Shown here: positions 8,838 to 19,349 of the stretch, piece after piece
Position numbering within the stretch: position 1 is the first letter of the stretch
How the letters are laid out: each line of letters begins with the position of its first letter
NCBI GenBank assembly: GCA_000648925.1
Contig: JFHF01000037.1
Location: forward strand, 1 to 64,000
Reading direction: 5' to 3'
Length of the DNA: 64,000 nt
From: Caballeronia jiangsuensis
GTDB lineage: Bacteria; Pseudomonadota; Gammaproteobacteria; Burkholderiales; Burkholderiaceae
The notes under the pieces: model-generated
The model's input: only the letters and a program-made list of their open reading frames with translations
What the model was told of the DNA's origin: nothing
Databases searched by the model: none
Position numbers and translations under genes: made by a program

Positions 8838-9230
8838 TCAGAACCACGCACGCGGTTGAATCGTCTTGTTCTCGTAGAGATACAACCAGCCTTTGATGAT
8901 GCGATAAAGCGTCCAGATGCTGACCGCGGCGAGAATCAGGAAGCCGATGCCGATCCAGATCGTCGCGAAACCGATCAAGTGCCCCAGCACTGCCCACCAG
9001 AAGGTGCGGATCTGCCAGGTGAAGTGATCTTCATACGGCGTTCCGGCGGCATCGCCACGCTTGATGTAGTTGAGGATGATGGCGACGAGGCCGGTAAGCC
9101 CGCCGGTCAGCCAATAGAAGGCATACAACGCGTACAGAACATGCGTGAACGTGCGAATGCTGCGCAGACGTTCAGGGTCATCAGAGTTCTGAACGACAGG
9201 CGGCGGATAGGGTTCGTACTGCCGGTTCAT
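8838..9230 (-). CDS. DUF4870-like small membrane protein
   Basis: A 130-residue protein with three to four hydrophobic segments (around LYALYAFYWLTGGLTGLVAI and LIGFATIWIGIGFLILAAV). The middle region IKRGDAAGTPYEDHFTWQIRTF and the C-terminal IIKGWLYLYENK match the DUF4870-type membrane family as I know it. No function is established. It lies between hisE and hinT on the same strand, a position I recall as common in Burkholderia genomes. Confidence 0.8.
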   Translation of the reverse strand: MNRQYEPYPPPVVQNSDDPERLRSIRTFTHVLYALYAFYWLTGGLTGLVAIILNYIKRGDAAGTPYEDHFTWQIRTFWWAVLGHLIGFATIWIGIGFLILAAVSIWTLYRIIKGWLYLYENKTIQPRAWF

Positions 9231-9264
9231 GCTTGCCCTCCTTCGCTCGAAAGCGAGATGCTCG

Positions 9265-9633
9265 TCAGCTGCCGCTTTGTTCGCGCTCGCGCGACTTGCG
9301 CAGCGCTTTCTCTTCGATCCCCGACAACCCTTCCCGACGCTCCAGTTCAGCGACCACGTCGGCGGGGCTCAGGTCGAAATGCGACAGCATCACGAGACAA
9401 TGAAACCACAAATCGGCGACTTCACTGACGAGCGCTTTCGGCGCGCCGCCATGACGCGCATCCTTCGCGGCGAGCACGACTTCCGTCGCTTCCTCGCCGA
9501 TCTTTTTCAGGACCGCATCGTCACCCTTGTGAAAGAGTCGGGAAACGTAGGATTGTTCCGGATCGCCCCCCTTGCGACTGTCGATGACCGCGGCGAGGCG
9601 CAGCAGCGTGTCCAGCGTATTGGCTTGCGTCAT
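9265..9633 (-). CDS. hisE: Phosphoribosyl-ATP pyrophosphatase (HisE)
   Basis: Second step of histidine synthesis: PR-ATP to PR-AMP plus PPi. It is a 122-residue all-helical MazG-like enzyme with the metal-binding pattern [16 protein letters not shown] and [12 protein letters not shown] longer upstream frame exists but runs through hisI and hisF. The ATG at 9633 overlaps the hisI stop as ATGA, so translation is probably coupled. Confidence 0.96.
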   Translation of the reverse strand: MTQANTLDTLLRLAAVIDSRKGGDPEQSYVSRLFHKGDDAVLKKIGEEATEVVLAAKDARHGGAPKALVSEVADLWFHCLVMLSHFDLSPADVVAELERREGLSGIEEKALRKSREREQSGS

Positions 9634-10034
9634 TTGTAGATGCTTTCTGGGTCTTTCAGGACCGGCTCGACGGCGACCCACTCGCCGCTTTCCGCCGTGC
9701 CTTCGAATTTCTGGAAAAAACAGGAGTGGCGGCCGGTGTGGCACGCGATGCCCGACACCTGCTCGACCTTGAGGAGCACGACGTCTTCGTCGCAATCGAG
9801 GCGCACGTCGTGGACGTGCTGCACATGACCCGATTCCTCGCCCTTGAACCACAGGCGCTGACGCGAGCGCGAGAAGTACACCGCGCGCTTCAGTTCGATC
9901 GTCTTCGCGAGCGCCTCGCGATTCATCCACGCGAACATCAGCACGTCGTTGGTCGAAGCTTCCTGCGCGATCACCGGCACCAGGCCGTTCGCGTCCCACT
10001 TCACCTTGTCGAGCCAGGTCATTTGATCGCTCAC
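9630..10034 (-). CDS. hisI: Phosphoribosyl-AMP cyclohydrolase (HisI)
   Basis: Third step of histidine synthesis, opening the adenine ring of PR-AMP. It has 134 residues with the Zn/Mg site motifs [13 protein letters not shown] and [13 protein letters not shown]. It is monofunctional; HisE is a separate overlapping gene, unlike the fused HisIE of enterobacteria. It starts 3 bp after the hisF stop. Confidence 0.96.
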   Translation of the reverse strand: MSDQMTWLDKVKWDANGLVPVIAQEASTNDVLMFAWMNREALAKTIELKRAVYFSRSRQRLWFKGEESGHVQHVHDVRLDCDEDVVLLKVEQVSGIACHTGRHSCFFQKFEGTAESGEWVAVEPVLKDPESIYK

Positions 10035-10037
10035 CGC

Positions 10038-10811
10038 TTACGTCCTCACCGAAATGCCGTGATCGGCCATGAAGCGCTTCGCCTCGCCGACCGTGTGCTC
10101 GCCGTAGTGAAAGATGCTCGCGGCAAGCACCGCGTCCGCATGGCCTTCGACGATGCCGTCCGCGAGATGCTGCAACGTTCCGACGCCGCCCGAGGCGATC
10201 ACCGGCACCGGCACCGCGTCCGATACGGCACGCGTCAACGCGAGATCGAAGCCGGCCTTGGTGCCGTCGCGATCCATGCTGGTCAGAAGAATTTCGCCCG
10301 CGCCGTACTCGGCCATCTTGCGCGCCCATTCGATCGCGTCGATGCCCGTCGCCTTGCGGCCGCCGTGCGTGAACACTTCCCAGCGCGGCGTCTCGCCCTC
10401 GGCCGACACGCGCTTGGCATCGATCGCGACGACGATGCACTGCGAACCGTGCTTGTCCGACGCGTCGCGCACGAGTTGCGGATTCGCGACCGCCGACGAA
10501 TTCATGCTGATCTTGTCCGCGCCCGCGTTGAGCAGACGCCGCACGTCCTCGACCGCGCGCACGCCGCCGCCGACGGTCAGCGGAATGAACACCTGCGACG
10601 CCACCGACTCGATGATCGGCAGAATCAGATCGCGTTGGTCGGACGTTGCGGTGATGTCGAGAAACGTGAGTTCGTCGGCGCCTTGATCGTCATAACGACG
10701 CGCGATTTCGACGGGATCGCCCGCGTCGCGCAGTTCGACGAAATTGACGCCCTTGACGACGCGACCGGCGGTCACGTCCAGACAGGGAATGATGCGTTTT
10801 GCGAGAGCCAT
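10038..10811 (-). CDS. hisF: Imidazole glycerol phosphate synthase, cyclase subunit (HisF)
   Basis: A TIM-barrel subunit that uses ammonia supplied by HisH to form IGP and AICAR. The catalytic aspartates are visible in [15 protein letters not shown] near the N-terminus and in VVAIDAKR in the middle. The repeated half-barrel phosphate loops (TVGGGVR and IASGGVG) are present. The 257-residue length is standard. It follows hisA by 78 bp. Confidence 0.97.
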   Translation of the reverse strand: MALAKRIIPCLDVTAGRVVKGVNFVELRDAGDPVEIARRYDDQGADELTFLDITATSDQRDLILPIIESVASQVFIPLTVGGGVRAVEDVRRLLNAGADKISMNSSAVANPQLVRDASDKHGSQCIVVAIDAKRVSAEGETPRWEVFTHGGRKATGIDAIEWARKMAEYGAGEILLTSMDRDGTKAGFDLALTRAVSDAVPVPVIASGGVGTLQHLADGIVEGHADAVLAASIFHYGEHTVGEAKRFMADHGISVRT

Positions 10812-10889
10812 GTTCTTGCCACTTACGAAGTAAGGGCGGCGTCGCGGCCGCCCGGTGTGCTGCTCAGATGTGCTCGCGCTCTGGCGTCG

Positions 10890-11642
10890 TCAGGCGCCGT
10901 CGGCTTCGCGCAGCGCGTCGGCGCGCGTTTGGGCAGCCTTGAAATCGAGATCGCCGGAATAGATCGCGCGACCGCAGATCACGCCTTCGATGCCCTCGCT
11001 CTCGACCTCGCAGAGCGATTCGATATCCGCGATGCTCGACAATCCGCCGCTCGCGATCACCGGAATCTTCACCGCCTGCGCGAGGCGCACGGTCGCGTCG
11101 ATGTTGATGCCCTGAAGCATTCCGTCGCGGCCGATGTCCGTGTAAATGATGGATTCGCAGCCGTAGTCCTCGAACTTGCGGCCGAGATCGACGACCTCGT
11201 GGCCCGTGAGCTTGCTCCAGCCGTCCGTGGCGACCTTGCCGTCCTTCGCGTCCAGCCCGACGATGATGTGCCCCCCGAACGCGCTGCACGCGTCCTGAAG
11301 AAAGCCCGGATTCTTCACCGCCGCCGTGCCGATGATGATGTACGACAGGCCGTCGTCCAGATAACGCTCGATGGTTTCCAGGTGGCGAATGCCGCCGCCG
11401 AGTTGCACTGGAATCTCGCTGCCGACCTCGTCGAGGATCGCGCGGATCGCGTCGCCGTTTCTCGGCTTGCCGGCGAACGCGCCGTTCAGATCGACCAGAT
11501 GCAGCCGACGGGCGCCGCGATCGACCCAATGTCGGGCCATCGCTGCAGGATCTTCTGAAAAAATGGTCGCCTGGTCCATATCGCCTTGTTTGAGGCGCAC
11601 GCACTGACCGTCCTTAAGATCGATGGCCGGAATGAGCAGCAT
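10890..11642 (-). CDS. hisA: ProFAR isomerase (HisA)
   Basis: A TIM-barrel isomerase of 250 residues, homologous to HisF. The conserved aspartates lie in [14 protein letters not shown] and [15 protein letters not shown], and the phosphate loops are QLGGGIR and IASGGLS. It converts ProFAR to PRFAR, the substrate of HisFH. It lies between hisH (152-bp gap) and hisF. Confidence 0.97.
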   Translation of the reverse strand: MLLIPAIDLKDGQCVRLKQGDMDQATIFSEDPAAMARHWVDRGARRLHLVDLNGAFAGKPRNGDAIRAILDEVGSEIPVQLGGGIRHLETIERYLDDGLSYIIIGTAAVKNPGFLQDACSAFGGHIIVGLDAKDGKVATDGWSKLTGHEVVDLGRKFEDYGCESIIYTDIGRDGMLQGINIDATVRLAQAVKIPVIASGGLSSIADIESLCEVESEGIEGVICGRAIYSGDLDFKAAQTRADALREADGA

Positions 11643-11794
11643 AGGTATCGCGTATTTTCTGGGTAGAGTTGATCAAAACGGCGCACGTGCGGTCTTTCGT
11701 GCCTGCGCCGCGAGCCGTCTCGCTAGTGTAGTACAAGTCTTGCAACGGTCATGGGCCCGTCGTAATAGGCGAAAACGCTAGCGCGCGAGCCTTT

Positions 11795-12436
11795 TCACGG
11801 GTTCCAGTGCACGAAATTCCGGTACAGGCGCAAACCGGCATCCGCGCTCTTTTCCGGATGGAATTGGGTCGCGAAGATATTGTCGCGCGCAACCGCCGAC
11901 GTAAATGCGCTGCCGTACATGGTTTCGCCAGACGTGTGAGCCGGATTGTCCGGCACCACGTAGTAGCTATGCACGAAGTAGAAGAACGCGCCGTCCGCGA
12001 CGCCGTCCCAGATCGGGTGCGCCTGCGTCTGACGAACGCGGTTCCAGCCCATCTGCGGCACCTTGAAGCGCGAGCCGTCGTCCTGCAACAGGCCGTCGAG
12101 CTGGAAACGCACGACCTTGCCGGGCAAAAGGCCCAGGCCCTTCGTATCGCCTTCCTCGCTCCAGTCGAAGAGCATTTGCTCGCCGACGCACACGCCGAGC
12201 ATCGGCTTTTCGCGCGCCGCCTGCATCACCGCTTCCTGCAGGCCGGATTCGGCCAGATGCGCCATGCAGTCGCGCATCGCGCCCTGTCCCGGCAGCACGA
12301 CGCGATCCGCCGCATGGATGCCTTGCGGCTGATCGACGATCGCCACGTTCGCTTCGGGTGCAGCCTTTTTCAGCGCCTGGTAGACCGAGCGCAGGTTGCC
12401 CATTCCGTAATCAACAATCGCAATCGAAGTATTCAT
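11795..12436 (-). CDS. hisH: Imidazole glycerol phosphate synthase, glutaminase subunit (HisH)
   Basis: A class I glutamine amidotransferase that feeds ammonia to HisF. The nucleophile region reads GVCVGEQML and the His-Glu pair is FHPEKS. It has 213 residues from the ATG at 12436. That ATG overlaps the marC stop as ATGA, so I reject the upstream in-frame extension. Coupling to marC is notable because MarC has no known role in histidine synthesis. Confidence 0.96.
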   Translation of the reverse strand: MNTSIAIVDYGMGNLRSVYQALKKAAPEANVAIVDQPQGIHAADRVVLPGQGAMRDCMAHLAESGLQEAVMQAAREKPMLGVCVGEQMLFDWSEEGDTKGLGLLPGKVVRFQLDGLLQDDGSRFKVPQMGWNRVRQTQAHPIWDGVADGAFFYFVHSYYVVPDNPAHTSGETMYGSAFTSAVARDNIFATQFHPEKSADAGLRLYRNFVHWNP

Positions 12437-13053
12437 TTCAAAGATGGCATCAAGGCCTTCAACCCGTTGACGATGAATTCCACCGCCAATGCGGACAACA
12501 TCAAACCCATGAGACGCGTGCCAATGTTGATTCCCGTGCGGCCGACCCAGCGCGCGATCGGCTCGGCGAGATTCAGTGCGCCGAAACACAGCCCCGCGAT
12601 GATCGCGCCCAGCACGACGAGTCCGAAGCGGTCGTACCAGTGCTGCGCATTGGCAGCATAGACGATCACCGTGCTGATCGAACCCGGGCCGGTGAGCAGC
12701 GGTATCGCGAGCGGCACCACCGCGACGTTGTTGCGCTCCTCGGCTTCCATGCGTTCTTCAGCCGTCGAGCGCGCGTTACCCACCTGCGCGTTCAACATGC
12801 TGATCGCCATGAGCAGCATGATGATGCCGCCACCCACTTCGAACGATCCGACCGATATGCCGAAGAACGCGATGATCTGCTGCCCGAGCAGCGCCGTCAC
12901 CGCGATCACGCAAAACACGGAAATCGACGCAACGCGAATCGTGTTGCGCTTTTCGATGTCGGATTGCTGCGCGGTCAGGCTCAGGAAAAACGGTATCGCG
13001 CCGACCGGATTGATCAGCGCGAGCAACGATATGAACGACTTGAACAGATCCAT
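12433..13053 (-). CDS. marC: MarC/UPF0056 family integral membrane protein inside the his operon
   Basis: A 206-residue protein with six hydrophobic segments and the family signature [20 protein letters not shown] near the N-terminus. [12 protein letters not shown] lies in the middle. The function of MarC proteins is unclear; an early link to multiple antibiotic resistance was not upheld, as I recall. It is embedded between hisB (38-bp gap) and hisH (ATGA overlap), so it must be co-transcribed with histidine genes. Confidence 0.9.
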   Translation of the reverse strand: MDLFKSFISLLALINPVGAIPFFLSLTAQQSDIEKRNTIRVASISVFCVIAVTALLGQQIIAFFGISVGSFEVGGGIIMLLMAISMLNAQVGNARSTAEERMEAEERNNVAVVPLAIPLLTGPGSISTVIVYAANAQHWYDRFGLVVLGAIIAGLCFGALNLAEPIARWVGRTGINIGTRLMGLMLSALAVEFIVNGLKALMPSLK

Positions 13054-13091
13054 CTTGTTGTCGACGCGCGCGCCGAATCAGCGTGAGTCGA

Positions 13092-13679
13092 TCAGAGACT
13101 GCCCTTGGTCGACGGAATCTGCCCCGCCGCGCGTTCGTCCATTTCGACGGCCATGCGCAGCGCGCGGCCGAACGCCTTGAACACGGTCTCGACCTGATGA
13201 TGCGCATTGATGCCGCGCAGGTTGTCGATATGCAGCGTGACGCCCGCGTGATTCACGAAGCCGCGGAAGAATTCGATGGTGAGGTCGACGTCGAACGTGC
13301 CGATGCGCGCGCGCGTGAACGGCACGTGGAATTCGAGACCCGGACGGCCGGAAAAATCGATCACGACGCGCGACAGCGCCTCGTCGAGCGGCACGTACGA
13401 ATGACCGTAGCGGCGAATGCCCTTGCGATCGCCGATGGCTTTCGCAACCGCCTGCCCCAACGTGATGCCGGTGTCTTCGACGGTATGGTGATCGTCGATA
13501 TGGAGGTCGCCATGCGCTTCGATGTCGAGATCGATGAGCCCGTGACGGGCGATCTGGTCGAGCATGTGATCGAGGAACGGGACGCCGGTGGCGAGCTTTT
13601 GCTTGCCGGTGCCGTCCAGATCGAGCTTCACACGGATCTGCGTTTCGCTGGTGTTGCGAACGACTTCCGCAATGCGCAT
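13092..13679 (-). CDS. hisB: Imidazoleglycerol-phosphate dehydratase (HisB, monofunctional)
   Basis: Sixth-step dehydratase, 195 residues, with the duplicated Mn-binding motifs [24 protein letters not shown] and [16 protein letters not shown]. There is no fused histidinol-phosphatase domain, so that activity must come from elsewhere. It starts 31 bp after hisC. Confidence 0.97.
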   Translation of the reverse strand: MRIAEVVRNTSETQIRVKLDLDGTGKQKLATGVPFLDHMLDQIARHGLIDLDIEAHGDLHIDDHHTVEDTGITLGQAVAKAIGDRKGIRRYGHSYVPLDEALSRVVIDFSGRPGLEFHVPFTRARIGTFDVDLTIEFFRGFVNHAGVTLHIDNLRGINAHHQVETVFKAFGRALRMAVEMDERAAGQIPSTKGSL

Positions 13680-13710
13680 GGTGATTCCTTGAGACTTTCG
13701 AAAGTGGGGT

Positions 13711-14784
13711 TCAGTTCGGTGCGAGCTTTTTCAGCGCCGCGACCATGTGTGCGTTTTCTTCGGCCGTTCCGACCGTCAAACGCACGCAATTGACCAGCAA
13801 TGGATGCATTTTACCCACGTTTTTTATCAAAACCCGCGAAGTCAGAAGGGTTTCGAAAGCGACGGCGGCGTCCGGCACGCGCACGAGCAGGAAATTGCCC
13901 GCGCTCGGAAAGACCGTCATGCCGGGCAGCGCGGCAACTTCCCGCACGAGCGCGGCGCGTTGCGCGCGCAGATCGGCGGCCTGGGCGTCGAGCACGTCGA
14001 GGTGATCGAGCAGGAAATCGGCGGTCGCCTGCGTCAGCACGTTGATGTTGTACGGCGGGCGCACCTTGTCGAACTGCGTGAGCCACGAAGGACGGCCCGC
14101 CATGTAACCGAGGCGGATGCCCGCGAGCCCGAGCTTCGAGACGGTCCGCATCACGACGACGTTATCGAACTCCGCTGCGCGCGGCATCCAGCTCTTCCCG
14201 GCGAACGGCTGATACGCCTCGTCGATCACGACGAGACTCTTCTTCGACGCGGCGATCACGCGCTCCATGTCGGTGTCGTCGTAGAGCGTGCCGGTCGGGT
14301 TGTTCGGATACGCGAGATAAACGAGCGCCGGCTCGTGTTCGTCGATGGCGGCGATCAGCGCGTCGGCGTCGAGCGTGAAGTCCGGCTTCAGCGGCACGCC
14401 GATGAACTCCAGATGCGCGAACTTCGCCGACATTTCGTACATCACGAAGCCCGGCACAGGCGCGACGACCTTCGCGCCCGGCTTCGAACACGCGACCGAC
14501 ATCATGCTGATCAGTTCGTCCGAGCCGTTGCCGAGGAGCACGTCGCATGCGTCGGGCACCTTCATCGTGCGCTTGATCTTCGCGAGCAAATCCACGGGGC
14601 GCGGAGCCGGATAGCGATTGAGCGCGACGCCCGCGAGATGCGCGCCGAGACGTTCGGCGAGATCGGCGGGCAGGCTGTAGGGATTTTCCATCGCGTCGAG
14701 CTTGATCAGGCCCGTGGCGTCGGGCACGGGATAGCTCGTCATCGCGAGGATGTCGGGACGAATGATGTCTTGTGTTGTGGTCAT
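13711..14784 (-). CDS. hisC: Histidinol-phosphate aminotransferase (HisC)
   Basis: A PLP-dependent fold-type I aminotransferase of 357 residues. [14 protein letters not shown] and [12 protein letters not shown] are the cofactor loop and aspartate regions. The Schiff-base lysine lies in [15 protein letters not shown]. It converts imidazole-acetol phosphate to histidinol phosphate. It lies between hisD (73-bp gap) and hisB. Confidence 0.96.
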   Translation of the reverse strand: MTTTQDIIRPDILAMTSYPVPDATGLIKLDAMENPYSLPADLAERLGAHLAGVALNRYPAPRPVDLLAKIKRTMKVPDACDVLLGNGSDELISMMSVACSKPGAKVVAPVPGFVMYEMSAKFAHLEFIGVPLKPDFTLDADALIAAIDEHEPALVYLAYPNNPTGTLYDDTDMERVIAASKKSLVVIDEAYQPFAGKSWMPRAAEFDNVVVMRTVSKLGLAGIRLGYMAGRPSWLTQFDKVRPPYNINVLTQATADFLLDHLDVLDAQAADLRAQRAALVREVAALPGMTVFPSAGNFLLVRVPDAAVAFETLLTSRVLIKNVGKMHPLLVNCVRLTVGTAEENAHMVAALKKLAPN

Positions 14785-14857
14785 GTTTTCCCGGCGTCTC
14801 GCTCGCCGGTCAGGCGGCGGCTCTCAGGCCGCCTCGTTCATTCGGGCCGGCTCGATG

Positions 14858-16180
14858 TCAGCCGACGTTTTTCATCCGGTATTCCGCACTGCGCGCGTGC
14901 GCCTGCAGGCCTTCGCCGTACGCCAGTTCCGCCGCGATCTCGCCGAGCGTCTGGGCGCCGTCCGCGCTCACTTCGATCACGCTCGAACGCTTCATGAAAT
15001 CGTACACGCCGAGCGGCGACGAAAAGCGCGCGGTGCGCGACGTCGGCAACACGTGGTTCGGACCGGCGCAATAGTCGCCGAGACTTTCGCTCGTGTAGCG
15101 GCCGAGGAACATCGCGCCGGCATTGTGAATCTGCGCGGCCCACTGATGCGGATCGAGCGCCGAAATTTCGAGGTGCTCCGGCGCGATCTCGTTCGCGATC
15201 ACGCACGCTTCGGCCATGTCCTTCACCTTGATGAGCGCGCCGCGATCTTCGAGCGAACGCTGAATGACGTCGCGGCGCGGCATCGACGGAAGCAGTTCGA
15301 CGATCGCATCCTCGACACGCTGGATGAAGTTGTCGTCCGGGCACAGCAGGATGGATTGCGCGAGCTCGTCGTGCTCGGCTTGCGAGAAGAGGTCCATCGC
15401 AACCCAGCGGGGATCGGTGGTGGCGTCGCAGATGACGAGAATCTCGGACGGCCCCGCGATCATGTCGATGCCGACGGTTCCGAACACGCGACGCTTCGCC
15501 GACGCGACATACGCGTTGCCCGGACCGCAGATCTTGTCCACCGCGGGCACGCTCTCCGTGCCGTACGCGAGCGCGCCGACCGCCTGCGCGCCGCCGATCG
15601 TGAACACGCGATCCACGCCGCCGAGCAGCGCCGCCGCGAGCACGAGCGGATTTTTCACGCCGTCGGGCGTCGGCACGACCATGACGATTTCCTTCACGCC
15701 CGCGACGCGCGCCGGAATCGCGTTCATCAGCACCGACGACGGATACGCCGCCTTGCCGCCCGGCACGTAGATGCCCGCGCGATCGAGCGGCATGACTTTC
15801 TGGCCGAGCACGGTGCCGTCGGCTTCGGTGTATTGCCAGCTATGGCTGCCGCACTCGATGCGCTGCTTCTCGTGATAGCCGCGCACGCGCGCTGCCGCCG
15901 CTTCCAGCGCCGCGCGACGCTTCGGCTCGAGACCTTCGAGCGCGGCTTCCATTTCGGACAGCGGCAATTCGAGCGCCGCGACGCTGTCCGCCTTGAGACG
16001 ATCGAACTTGTTGGTGTATTCGAGCACGGCCTGATCGCCGCGCGCCTTCACATCCGCGAGAATCTGCGCGACCGAGCGCTCGATTGCCTCATCCTCGCTC
16101 GCTTCGAATGCGAGAACCGCACGCAACGCCTTGTGAAAACCATCGGTGCGTGAATCGAGTTTGCGAATCTTGATAGACAT
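14858..16180 (-). CDS. hisD: Histidinol dehydrogenase (HisD)
   Basis: An NAD-dependent, Zn-containing enzyme for the last two oxidations to histidine. It has 440 residues with the family core [12 protein letters not shown], the metal-binding segment [14 protein letters not shown] and a C-terminal region [19 protein letters not shown]. It starts 46 bp after hisG. Confidence 0.97.
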   Translation of the reverse strand: MSIKIRKLDSRTDGFHKALRAVLAFEASEDEAIERSVAQILADVKARGDQAVLEYTNKFDRLKADSVAALELPLSEMEAALEGLEPKRRAALEAAAARVRGYHEKQRIECGSHSWQYTEADGTVLGQKVMPLDRAGIYVPGGKAAYPSSVLMNAIPARVAGVKEIVMVVPTPDGVKNPLVLAAALLGGVDRVFTIGGAQAVGALAYGTESVPAVDKICGPGNAYVASAKRRVFGTVGIDMIAGPSEILVICDATTDPRWVAMDLFSQAEHDELAQSILLCPDDNFIQRVEDAIVELLPSMPRRDVIQRSLEDRGALIKVKDMAEACVIANEIAPEHLEISALDPHQWAAQIHNAGAMFLGRYTSESLGDYCAGPNHVLPTSRTARFSSPLGVYDFMKRSSVIEVSADGAQTLGEIAAELAYGEGLQAHARSAEYRMKNVG

Positions 16181-16226
16181 GCTGGTTTTCCGTTTTGCTG
16201 GTGGCGCGCCGCGGCGTGCGGCTCGC

Positions 16227-16919
16227 CTAATTTCCTATTGCGGCCGTGGCGCGCTCGAACGCGTCGAGGTACGGCTTGAGCGCCGCGCGCTTCAGCTTGA
16301 GCGCCGCCTGGTTCACGACGAGGCGCGATGAAATCTGCATGATCTCTTCGACTTCGACGAGATTGTTCGCTCGCAGCGTGCCGCCCGAGCTGACCAGATC
16401 GACGATCGCATCCGCGAGCCCGACGAGCGGCGCGAGTTCCATCGAACCGTACAGCTTGATCAGATCGACGTGCACGCCCTTCGCCGCGAAATGCTGACGC
16501 GCGGTTTCGGTGTACTTCGTCGCGACGCGCAGACGCGCGCCCTGGCGCACCGCGCTCGCATAATCGAAGCCCGCCTTCACGGCCACCGACATCCGGCAAC
16601 GCGCGATGTCCAGATCGACCGGCTGATACAGGCCACTGCCGCCGTGCTCGATCAGCACGTCCTTGCCTGCGACGCCAAAGTCCGCCGCGCCGTATTCGAC
16701 GTAGGTCGGCACATCGGTCGCGCGCACGATGATCACGCGCAGGTTCGGGTTCGTGGTCGGCAGGATCAGCTTGCGCGAGCTCTCCGGATCTTCTGCCACC
16801 TGCACGCCGGCGGCGGCGAGCAACGGCAGCGTTTCCTCGAAGATACGCCCTTTGGACAGCGCGAGCGTGAGGGGCGCGCTCGGCTCCACCGACGACGACG
16901 TCTGCGGCAGCGAGCTCAT
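16227..16919 (-). CDS. hisG: ATP phosphoribosyltransferase, short form (HisG)
   Basis: First, committed step of histidine synthesis. The core starts at [18 protein letters not shown] after a 15-residue polar N-terminal extension. At 230 residues it is the short HisG, which lacks the C-terminal regulatory domain. Short HisG needs the HisZ regulatory subunit (family knowledge); no hisZ is in this window. The ATG overlaps the murA stop as ATGA, tying the his operon to murA. A longer in-frame extension into murA is rejected. Confidence 0.96.
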   Translation of the reverse strand: MSSLPQTSSSVEPSAPLTLALSKGRIFEETLPLLAAAGVQVAEDPESSRKLILPTTNPNLRVIIVRATDVPTYVEYGAADFGVAGKDVLIEHGGSGLYQPVDLDIARCRMSVAVKAGFDYASAVRQGARLRVATKYTETARQHFAAKGVHVDLIKLYGSMELAPLVGLADAIVDLVSSGGTLRANNLVEVEEIMQISSRLVVNQAALKLKRAALKPYLDAFERATAAIGN

Positions 16920-18187
16920 TGCTCGCTCCCGCTGCCCTTGATGCGGCGCACGTTCGCGCCGACTGCCGTCAGCTTCGATTCCATGCGGTCGTAGCCGCGA
17001 TCCAGATGGTAGATGCGGTCGATCAGCGTTTCGCCGTCCGCGCACATCGCCGCGATCACGAGACTCGCGGACGCGCGCAGATCGGTTGCCATGACCTTTG
17101 CGCCGGAAAGCTTCTCGACGCCGCTGATGAGCGCCGTGTTGCCGTCGATCGTGATGTGCGCGCCGAGACGGTTCAGTTCCTGCACGTGCATGAAGCGATT
17201 CTCGAAGATGGTCTCGACCACTTGCGACGTGCCGTTCGCGATCGTGTTGAGCGCCATGAACTGCGCCTGCATGTCGGTCGGGAACGCGGGATATTCGGAC
17301 GTGCGGATATTCACCGCGCCGGCGCGCTTGTCCATGCGCACGCGCATCCAGTCGTTGCCTTCTTCGATCGACACGCCGGCTTCGCGCAGCTTGGCCGTCA
17401 CGGCGTCGAGCAGATGCGAGCTCACGCGACGCAGCGTGACATCGCCGCCGGCGGCCGCGACCGCGCACAGGAACGTGCCGGCCTCGATGCGATCCGGCAC
17501 GACGTCATGCTTTGCGCCGTGCAGCTTGTCGACGCCCTGAATCACCAGACGATCGGTGCCGATGCCGTCGATCTTCGCGCCCATCTTCACGAGCAGATGC
17601 GCGAGATCGCTCACTTCGGGTTCGCGCGCCGCGTTCTCGATGACCGTCTCGCCTTCTGCCAGCACCGCCGCCATCAGCAGATTTTCGGTGCCGGTGACGG
17701 TGATCATGTCGGTGATGATGCGCGCGCCCTTCAGACGCTTCGCGCGCGCTTCGATGAAACCGTGCTCGATATTGATCTCGGCGCCCATCGCCTGCAGGCC
17801 CTTGATGTGCTGATCGACCGGACGCGCGCCGATCGCGCAGCCGCCGGGCAGCGACACCTTCGCCTCGCCGAAGCGCGCGACGAGCGGCCCGAGCACGAGA
17901 ATCGACGCGCGCATCGTCTTGACCATTTCGTACGGCGCGATCAGCTTGTCGACCTTCGATGCATTGAGGCTCACGCGGCCGTCGCCGGACACTTCGGACT
18001 GCACGCCCATCTGGCGCAGCAGCTTGACCATCGTGCGCACGTCCTGAAGATTCGGCACGTTCGACAGATGGACGTCGTCGGCGGTGAGAAGACTTGCGCA
18101 AAGAATGGGCAAAGCCGCGTTCTTCGCGCCCGATACGGTGATTTCGCCAGAGAGCTTCGCGCCCCCCGTGATGACCAATTTATCCAT
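16916..18187 (-). CDS. murA: UDP-GlcNAc enolpyruvyl transferase (MurA)
   Basis: First committed step of peptidoglycan precursor synthesis, cytosolic. The start [16 protein letters not shown] is canonical. The active-site Cys117 lies in [15 protein letters not shown]; it is the residue alkylated by fosfomycin. There are 423 residues with the inside-out alpha/beta barrel repeats. I reject a 24-codon upstream extension. It is preceded by ibaG, as in E. coli, and overlaps hisG. Confidence 0.97.
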   Translation of the reverse strand: MDKLVITGGAKLSGEITVSGAKNAALPILCASLLTADDVHLSNVPNLQDVRTMVKLLRQMGVQSEVSGDGRVSLNASKVDKLIAPYEMVKTMRASILVLGPLVARFGEAKVSLPGGCAIGARPVDQHIKGLQAMGAEINIEHGFIEARAKRLKGARIITDMITVTGTENLLMAAVLAEGETVIENAAREPEVSDLAHLLVKMGAKIDGIGTDRLVIQGVDKLHGAKHDVVPDRIEAGTFLCAVAAAGGDVTLRRVSSHLLDAVTAKLREAGVSIEEGNDWMRVRMDKRAGAVNIRTSEYPAFPTDMQAQFMALNTIANGTSQVVETIFENRFMHVQELNRLGAHITIDGNTALISGVEKLSGAKVMATDLRASASLVIAAMCADGETLIDRIYHLDRGYDRMESKLTAVGANVRRIKGSGSEQ

Positions 18188-18338
18188 TGCTTGTCCTTCG
18201 ACCGAGCTTCCTGCTGCGGAGCCGTTTTCAGCGCCGCGGTTATCTTGAATGAATCGCACTCTTACTGCCTTTGTCTGCCGGTGATGCCGGTGTTACGTGA
18301 ATTGAGTCGTGTGACCTGATTGGCTTCGCCGGGTGGAC

Positions 18339-18578
18339 TCAGGCCGATTTCCACTCGTCGGGGGTGAGGGTCTTCATGCTCAGCGCATGAATCTCCTCGC
18401 GCATGCGCTCGCCGAGCGCCGCATAAACCAGTTGATGACGCGCGATCAGCCGCTTGCCGACGAACGCATCGCTCACGATGGTCGCGAAAAAGTGCTGGCC
18501 GTCGCCTTCCACTTCGAGATGCTGGCAGGACAAGCCGCCAGCGATGTAGTCCTTCACTTGCTCCGGAGTCGGCAACAT
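18339..18578 (-). CDS. ibaG: BolA-family protein (IbaG-like)
   Basis: A 79-residue BolA-fold protein. The core reads LEVEGDGQHFFATIVSDAFVG, then RLIARHQLVYAALGERM, with the conserved His in the ARH-V-Y region and a final LSMKTLTPDEW. BolA proteins pair with monothiol glutaredoxins in Fe-S handling. The place between an mla operon and murA matches E. coli ibaG, hence the symbol. Confidence 0.9.
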   Translation of the reverse strand: MLPTPEQVKDYIAGGLSCQHLEVEGDGQHFFATIVSDAFVGKRLIARHQLVYAALGERMREEIHALSMKTLTPDEWKSA

Positions 18579-18593
18579 GGAAGTCTCCTTGAA

Positions 18594-19349
18594 TTAGTGA
18601 CGCAGCTTGTAGCCGCTCGCGAGCAATCGCACGGCGATCAGCGCCAGCACGGCCAGAAATCCGCCGACGATGCCGAGACTCACCAGCGGATTCACGTCGG
18701 ACAGGCCGAAGAAGCCGTAACGAAAGCCGTCGATCATGTAGAAGAACGGATTCAGATGCGACACCGCGCGCCACAGGGGCGGCAGCGTATGTGTCGAGTA
18801 GAACACGCCGGAAAGAAACGTGAGCGGCATGATCAGGAAGTTCTGGAACGCGGCCAGCTGATCGAACTTGTCGGCCCAGATGCCCGCGATCAGACCCAGC
18901 GTGCCGAGAATGCCCGAACCGAGGATCGCGAACGCAATGATGTAGAACGGCGCGGAAAAAGACATCGGGATGAACCATATCGTCACGATGAACACGCCGA
19001 AGCCCACGCACAGCCCGCGCACGACCGACGCCAGCACGTACGCGAAGAACATTTCCCAATGCGCGATCGGCGGCAGCAGCACGAATACGAGATTGCCGGT
19101 GATCTTCGACTGGATCAGCGACGACGAACTGTTCGCGAACGCATTCTGCAGCACGCTCATCATCACGAGGCCGGGCACGAGGAAGCTCGTGTAGCCGACG
19201 CCCGGATACACCTGCACGTGCCCCGACAGCGCGTGACCGAAGATGGTCAGATACAGCAGCGCCGTGACGACCGGCGCGAGCACGGTCTGAAACGAAACCT
19301 TCCAGAAGCGCAGCAGCTCCTTGTAGAACAACGTCTGGAAACCGCTCAT
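18594..19349 (-). CDS. ABC-2 type transporter permease (YadH/NodJ-like)
   Basis: A 251-residue protein with six membrane segments. The ABC-2 signature is around residues 180-195 (LIMPLTFLSGVFYSTHTLPP). It is the partner of the ATPase encoded immediately upstream with an ATGA overlap (19346-19349). The pair resembles E. coli YadG/YadH; the substrate is unknown. The position between mla and ibaG suggests an envelope-related export role, which is inference. Confidence 0.92.
   Translation of the reverse strand: MSGFQTLFYKELLRFWKVSFQTVLAPVVTALLYLTIFGHALSGHVQVYPGVGYTSFLVPGLVMMSVLQNAFANSSSSLIQSKITGNLVFVLLPPIAHWEMFFAYVLASVVRGLCVGFGVFIVTIWFIPMSFSAPFYIIAFAILGSGILGTLGLIAGIWADKFDQLAAFQNFLIMPLTFLSGVFYSTHTLPPLWRAVSHLNPFFYMIDGFRYGFFGLSDVNPLVSLGIVGGFLAVLALIAVRLLASGYKLRH

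Noticed and set aside
9726-11558. Long plus-strand frame opposite hisI-hisF-hisA
   Set aside because: High GC content produces long antisense frames. Its residue makeup (rich in R, H, A, D) is that of a shadow, and three clear his genes lie on the other strand.
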